In this document: positions 23,477-28,064 of the stretch, one piece after another | Layout of the letters: the number at the start of each line of letters is the position of its first letter | Numbering within the stretch: the stretch's first letter is position 1 | Source: JAVBLQ01 sp031553435 | GTDB lineage: Bacteria; Bacteroidota; Bacteroidia; Bacteroidales; Azobacteroidaceae | Length of the DNA: 28,064 bases | Assembly (NCBI GenBank): GCA_031553435.1 | Contig: JAVBLQ010000049.1 | Coordinates: forward strand, 1 to 28,064 | Reading direction: 5' to 3' | Notes under the pieces: generated by a model | What the model saw: only the letters and a program-made list of their open reading frames with translations | What the model was told of the DNA's origin: nothing | The model's database searches: none | Made by a program: the position numbers and the translations under genes

Positions 23477-26197
23477 TTAGAAATTTACTTTTAGCGCTAC
23501 AGAAAATGTTCGTCCGAAACCGTACAGAACAGCTACATCTTTTTTCCAGTCAACAGGTTCTTTAACATTAGATGCCTTCAAATCCATAGCATCTGTAATA
23601 TATGTTTGATCGAACAAATTATTGATATTTCCAATAAGTATAGCATCCAATCCGGCAACTTTGAATTTATAATTTGCATTGAAATCTACAATTCCGGCGG
23701 AAGGGATCATCCATGGGGTTCGAAAAGATTTATCTGTTGTTCCTGTAGCCATTGTCCAACCGGCATAGTTACGGTCGTAAACAGTCAAATCTGCACCGAC
23801 AGTCAAGCTTTTCAGGAGTGTATATCTTGCTCCTAAAGCATAAGTCGATTGTGCGGAATTTCCAACCATTACGCCATCTAAGTTTACATTAACTTTAGTA
23901 TGTTCAGGTGAAAGCGGATCTACAATATTTCCTCTTGAATCAACAGGATTGCCGTTAGAATCAAATAAATATCCGGAAGCATCATTTACCCATTGCCAAT
24001 GTCCGTAAGAAAGCATCCCTGTTATTTCCAGATTATTTATCGGTTTGAACTTAAAGTCTACTTCAATTCCCTGGTGTAAGGCGTCGGCTCCTGAGAGATT
24101 TGCATATCCATATTGATCATCCGGAAAGGAAAAAGAAGAAACTAAACATTTATCGTTCCAAGCAGTTCTGTATGCATTTAGATTAGCGCTAAATATTTTA
24201 GAACGGTAACCATAGCCTAATTCCATGGAGAATATTTTTTCATTGATAGCATCCGGATTAGACACATTGCTGGTGGCCATACTCATAAAATATCCACCTG
24301 TTCCTTGTGATGTTGATCCGGACATAAATGGTGCGCGGGAAATAAATCCAATATTGGCAAATACGTTATGATTACTTGTGAGATTATAATTAGCTCCTCC
24401 TTTGGCCGTAAAACCCGGAAAGTTACCTACAGCTGATTTTTCATCGTTATAATAGAAACGATCCACTCTCCAGTAAGAAACATTGGAAAATGAACCAGCT
24501 GCAAATACATTCAGTTTATCTTCCGTATATTCTGCTTGTGCAAATACACCTTCCTGAGTAACGTAACCTGTATTGTCACGATAAACAATATCTCCGACAC
24601 CTAATTTTTCATTTACAAAGGAAGGATCTTGATTCGCCGGAATACCATTAATAGTTTTGTATTTCACTTTACCTCTACTGTCAGTGTCTATAAAGTAATC
24701 TCCTCCCATTAAATCAACAATCACGGCATCATGGACTCCGGCATAGTAGCGAAGATCAAGTCCGCCATAAAAATCAATATTGGAATTTAATTTTGTGGTA
24801 TAAACAGGAAGAAGTCCTACCCAAGTGTGATTGTTGCGTGAATTGGATACGATTAATTGTGATCCGTTAGGACTTTGTGCCGGATCTGCATTCATTTTTT
24901 GTATTGCTCCGTAATTTCTGTAATTACTTCCGGCGAATCGGAATTCGGTATTCAACAATCCGGTAGCATTGCTTGCTCCATACATGGAATTTCTAAGTGA
25001 AGCAGCGTTTGGCCCAGATCCTTGCCATCCGTAACCACCTCCCTTTCCAAGTGATAAATATAAAGCTGTAGATAAACTTGATTTTTCATTCATCGTCCAA
25101 TAGTGATTTAGGGAGATTTGTGGTTTGTGATAGTAATTATAGTTTCCTGCCATTTGTTTACCTTCTTGTGTAAAGCCGTAAGTAGGATTGAATAATTCTT
25201 TTTCTTTGAATTTCTGCCATTCTGTAACTAACATTTTGTCTTGGTATGCCCGTTGATTATGCCATTGTGGAGCAGCAAAAGCCGTAAAAGAAAGTTGATG
25301 ATGATCGTTAATGATTTTGGAGATATTTATAAAATAAGAATAAGCTTCGAATTCTGTTCCGAGAACATAACCATCACTCCATGTCTTAGAACCGAGCAAA
25401 GAAATCGCCCATCCATTATCTGATAATCCGGTTGAAACATTGAATCCAAGTTTATTATATCCGTTGTTTCCCATTCCATAATAAATTCCACCACCTTTTG
25501 TGGCATCGGTAGATTTTGTGACTATATTTATAGATCCTCCAACTGAAGGTGCGGCAACTTTAGAAGCTCCGAGTCCACGTTGTGTCTGCATAGAGCGGGT
25601 TACATCAGAAAGCCCTGCCCAGTTTGACCAATAAAGTCCTCCCCATTCCATGTCGTTCATGGGAATACCATTGATCATTACGGCAATGTTAGGGGATTCG
25701 AATCCACGCATATTGATCCTCGAATCTCCATATCCTCCTCCTTGTTTAGTCGCATATACTCCGGGGGTGGATTTTAGAATTTCAGGATATTCCTGCGTAC
25801 CTAATTTTAATTCAATTTGTTCGGGTTCAATTACCGAAAGAGCTACCGGAGTTTTTCTCCTGATTGCAATAGATGAGGTTACAACAACGTCTTTTAACCC
25901 GATAACTTCAGACAGGAGCTCTATGGTTCCCAAATTAACAGATGAGTTAAGAGTTTTTGTTTGATAACCCACATAAGATACAATAACTTTATCCCTTATG
26001 GATGGAACTTTCAGACTGAAACTTCCGTCAAGATCTGTTACTGTTCCTTGTTTTGAAGATTGATCATAGACTGTAACACCAATTAAAGGCTCTTGGGTGT
26101 CTTTATCAATCACCGTTCCTTTAATTACAACTTGGGAAAATATTGAAATGGATGTGAAGAATATCCACAACAATAAAAAGGCAAGCTTTTTCTTCAT
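23477..26197 (-). CDS. TonB-dependent outer-membrane receptor
   Basis: 906 residues. Signal peptide MKKKLAFLLLWIFFTSISIF ends near FSQ. A carboxypeptidase-regulatory-like domain follows at ~24-95 (IKGTVIDKDTQEPLIGVTVY, GTVTDLDGSFSLKVP). The plug is at ~110-225 (RINMRGFESPNIAVMINGIP, SVGGSINIVTKS). The rest is a 22-strand-type barrel ending in an aromatic residue (VALKVNF). It imports a ligand across the outer membrane with TonB energy. The substrate is not evident; there is no SusD, glycoside hydrolase or siderophore gene beside it. It is the first gene of a two-gene unit with the lipoprotein. Confidence 0.93.
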   Translation of the reverse strand: MKKKLAFLLLWIFFTSISIFSQVVIKGTVIDKDTQEPLIGVTVYDQSSKQGTVTDLDGSFSLKVPSIRDKVIVSYVGYQTKTLNSSVNLGTIELLSEVIGLKDVVVTSSIAIRRKTPVALSVIEPEQIELKLGTQEYPEILKSTPGVYATKQGGGYGDSRINMRGFESPNIAVMINGIPMNDMEWGGLYWSNWAGLSDVTRSMQTQRGLGASKVAAPSVGGSINIVTKSTDATKGGGIYYGMGNNGYNKLGFNVSTGLSDNGWAISLLGSKTWSDGYVLGTEFEAYSYFINISKIINDHHQLSFTAFAAPQWHNQRAYQDKMLVTEWQKFKEKELFNPTYGFTQEGKQMAGNYNYYHKPQISLNHYWTMNEKSSLSTALYLSLGKGGGYGWQGSGPNAASLRNSMYGASNATGLLNTEFRFAGSNYRNYGAIQKMNADPAQSPNGSQLIVSNSRNNHTWVGLLPVYTTKLNSNIDFYGGLDLRYYAGVHDAVIVDLMGGDYFIDTDSRGKVKYKTINGIPANQDPSFVNEKLGVGDIVYRDNTGYVTQEGVFAQAEYTEDKLNVFAAGSFSNVSYWRVDRFYYNDEKSAVGNFPGFTAKGGANYNLTSNHNVFANIGFISRAPFMSGSTSQGTGGYFMSMATSNVSNPDAINEKIFSMELGYGYRSKIFSANLNAYRTAWNDKCLVSSFSFPDDQYGYANLSGADALHQGIEVDFKFKPINNLEITGMLSYGHWQWVNDASGYLFDSNGNPVDSRGNIVDPLSPEHTKVNVNLDGVMVGNSAQSTYALGARYTLLKSLTVGADLTVYDRNYAGWTMATGTTDKSFRTPWMIPSAGIVDFNANYKFKVAGLDAILIGNINNLFDQTYITDAMDLKASNVKEPVDWKKDVAVLYGFGRTFSVALKVNF

Positions 26198-26313
26198 AAA
26201 ACTTAATTTAATTGATTAATACAGAATTGAATTAAAAGTTAGGAATTAAAAATTAAGAAATTTTTATAGCTGATTATCTCTTTTTGATTTTTAATTATTA
26301 ATTCTTTCAACTG

Positions 26314-26321
26314 CAAAGATA
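26314..26321 (-). promoter_or_regulatory. Putative -7 element (TATCTTTG) of the TonB receptor gene
   Basis: Exact TAnnTTTG on the minus strand in the divergent 26198-26585 gap, 117 bp before the start. The -33 box is not clear. The rest of the gap is AT-rich with imperfect inverted repeats near 26230-26305. Confidence 0.4.
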
Positions 26322-26522
26322 CGTCAAAATTCTGGCTGAAATATTAAGATTTGATAATAAAGTTATTAACAAAATATTAAACCATAGTTGATAAACTTTC
26401 AAAAAGTTCTTGGAGTTATAACATTGATTAATAATTGTTTGTGCTTCAGATTCTTTATGTTTTTATAATTATCGACCTTTGTTAAACCCTATTTTTCTAT
26501 TGGAAGATTGAGTTTTTAATTG

Positions 26523-26530
26523 TATTTTTG
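26523..26530 (+). promoter_or_regulatory. Putative -7 element (TATTTTTG) of the DUF47-pit operon
   Basis: Exact TAnnTTTG match 55 bp before the start codon; TTGG at 26500-26503 with a 19-bp spacer is a partial -33 match. Confidence 0.4.
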
Positions 26531-26585
26531 TGGATATTATCATTTGACAACTTTTAACAAATTGTCATTCAAAAATCAATAAATA

Positions 26586-27233
26586 ATGAAAATTAATACA
26601 CTATTTAGTTTTTTTGCACCAAAAGATACGAAATTTATCCCAATGCTGAAAGAAACGTCAGGTATATTGGTACAATCTTCCAATTTTTTGAAAGATCTTT
26701 TTCTTTTAGGTGAAGACAAAAGGCAAGAGTTATGCAAGCTGATTAAAGCCGAGGAGGTTAGAGGTGATCAAATAACAGGAGAAATTATGAAAGAGTTGAA
26801 TGATACATTCATAACTCCTTTTGACAGGGAAGATATTCATGCCCTGGCCGATGAAATGGATGATGTGATTGACGCAATCAACCGTTCCGCCCAGAAAGTT
26901 TTATTATACTCTCCTCGTCGTATGCCCGAAGCCACTCAACGATTATCTGATATTATTCAAAAAGGAGTTATTGAAATAGATTTGGCTGTGAGTGAGTTGT
27001 CTAATATGAAAAAAAATGATCATGAGCTTCGTCTTCATTGCAAAAATATAAAAAAGCTGGAAGAAGAAGCCGATGTGGTTTATGAAGTAGGAATCATGAA
27101 ACTTTTCAAAGAAGAAAGAGATGCAAATGAGCTGATCAAATTGAAAGAAGTGATTCAGGAACTTGAAAAATCAGCGAACAAAATAAATAATGTAGGAAAA
27201 GTACTACAAACTATTCTGGTAAAATACGCGTAA
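26586..27233 (+). CDS. DUF47 family protein (PhoU-like, Pit accessory)
   Basis: 215 residues, all-helical and acidic. Features of the PhoU-like DUF47 family are visible: FDREDIHALADEMDDVIDAI (~80-99) and a second half-repeat (KNIKKLEEEADVVYEVGIMK). These E/DxxxD motifs coordinate metal clusters in PhoU relatives. DUF47 proteins are usually encoded with Pit transporters and are thought to modulate phosphate uptake. The pit gene begins 10 bp downstream, which supports the call. Confidence 0.93.
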   Translation: MKINTLFSFFAPKDTKFIPMLKETSGILVQSSNFLKDLFLLGEDKRQELCKLIKAEEVRGDQITGEIMKELNDTFITPFDREDIHALADEMDDVIDAINRSAQKVLLYSPRRMPEATQRLSDIIQKGVIEIDLAVSELSNMKKNDHELRLHCKNIKKLEEEADVVYEVGIMKLFKEERDANELIKLKEVIQELEKSANKINNVGKVLQTILVKYA

Positions 27234-27243
27234 AAATAGGTTT

Positions 27244-28064
27244 ATGACTTTACTCATTATTGTTATAGTTCTGGCAATTATTTTTGATTTTATCAATGGT
27301 TTTCATGATGCAGCAAATTCAATTGCCACCATCGTTTCTACCAGAGTTTTGACACCGTTCCAAGCTGTATTATGGGCTGCCGCCTTCAATTTTATCGCAT
27401 TATTTGTTGCTAAATATATAATAGGAGAATTTGGAATTGCCAATACAGTATCTAAAGTTGTTTTAGAAGAATATATTACCCTTCCCATTATCCTTTCCGG
27501 ATTGATTGCCGCCATTGTTTGGAATCTACTTACCTGGCGATTGGGTATTCCTTCCTCTTCTTCCCATACATTGATAGGTGGATTTGGGGGGGCTGCCATT
27601 TGCGCAGCGGGATTCGGATCCATTCACGTATCGGTAATTGTTACGATTGCTTCTTTCATTGTTTTGGCTCCATTAATCGGGATGATCGTTTCATCAATGA
27701 TTACCATAGGAGTATTATGGGCTTTCAGGAAAACGAATGCAAGAAAGGCCGAAAATACATTTAAAAAGTTGCAATTACTTTCTTCCGGATTGTTTAGTTT
27801 AGGACATGGCTTGAATGATTCTCAAAAAGTAATGGGAATCATTGGTATTGCCATAATCATAGCAAGCAAGCACCATGTTGTGGAAAATTTACCGGATTGG
27901 ATGAGAATGGAAACGATGCATGATATGCATGACTGGATTGCTTTTGTGTGTTTCAGCGCAATAGGTCTGGGTACCATGATGGGCGGTTGGAGAATTGTCA
28001 AAACAATGGGATCGAAAATTACGAAAGTAACGCCTCTGGAAGGTGTTTGTGCCGAAACTGCCGG
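27244..28064 (+). CDS. pit: Inorganic phosphate transporter, PiT family (3' partial)
   Basis: Open from ATG 27244 to the window edge, 273 codons visible without stop. It carries the PiT signature in the first span, FDFINGFHDAANSIATIVST, and the second conserved block near SLGHGLNDSQKVMGI. GIPSSSSHTLIGGFGGA is also typical. The protein is a low-affinity phosphate symporter of the inner membrane, in an operon with the DUF47 gene. Confidence 0.96.
   Translation, partial: MTLLIIVIVLAIIFDFINGFHDAANSIATIVSTRVLTPFQAVLWAAAFNFIALFVAKYIIGEFGIANTVSKVVLEEYITLPIILSGLIAAIVWNLLTWRLGIPSSSSHTLIGGFGGAAICAAGFGSIHVSVIVTIASFIVLAPLIGMIVSSMITIGVLWAFRKTNARKAENTFKKLQLLSSGLFSLGHGLNDSQKVMGIIGIAIIIASKHHVVENLPDWMRMETMHDMHDWIAFVCFSAIGLGTMMGGWRIVKTMGSKITKVTPLEGVCAETA

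Overview
The window looks like a chromosomal segment of a Bacteroidota member, most likely order Bacteroidales. The DNA is AT-rich. Several genes are preceded by the Bacteroidota -7 promoter motif TAnnTTTG and have no obvious Shine-Dalgarno sequence. Typical families of the phylum are present: a TonB-dependent receptor with a carboxypeptidase-regulatory-like N-domain, a TamL-type lipidated Omp85 protein, a membrane-anchored propeller/Y_Y_Y/LuxR regulator, and a DUF1566-type surface protein. I cannot assign a genus.

The notable region is 1-5407, a diversity-generating retroelement (DGR). It consists of: (i) the 3' part of a large surface-type protein whose DUF1566/C-type-lectin-like C-terminus carries the variable repeat (VR, 1401-1529); (ii) a terminator-like hairpin just after VR; (iii) a promoter at 1637-1667; (iv) a small MutS-like accessory protein; (v) the accessory protein Avd; (vi) THREE tandem template repeats (TR1 2921-3052, TR2 3522-3650, TR3 4007-4138); (vii) a DGR reverse transcriptase (4157-5407). 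VR aligns to TR2 without gaps over 129 bp. There are 13 mismatches, and every one lies at a template adenine (0 of the 82 non-A positions differ). This is the signature of adenine-specific mutagenic retrohoming. TR1 and TR3 differ from VR at non-adenine positions and in length, so they cannot have been its template and may serve other targets. Each TR sits in a duplicated module of avd 3' tail, structured leader, TR and reverse-transcriptase 5' end. This looks like amplification of the whole DGR RNA unit. The first module carries a small MITE-like insertion.

The rest is mostly housekeeping and envelope genes. 5605-9431 is a plus-strand group: a secreted S9 peptidase, RsmG overlapping it, and an MBL-fold hydrolase. 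gcvP (glycine dehydrogenase) and a ferritin follow. The ferritin is convergent with the large sensor-regulator (13249-16092, minus). 16174-20099 is a plus-strand envelope operon: an LptF/LptG-type permease, a small membrane protein with a GRAM/PH-like domain, and a TamL-like Omp85 lipoprotein. This is convergent with a Tet-type MFS exporter (minus).

21557-26197 (minus) is a receptor and lipoprotein pair: a TonB-dependent receptor and a choice-of-anchor-J-type lipoprotein. The right end holds a DUF47 (PhoU-like) protein and the start of a Pit phosphate transporter, cut by the window edge. I see no tRNA, rRNA or CRISPR array and no complete insertion sequence.
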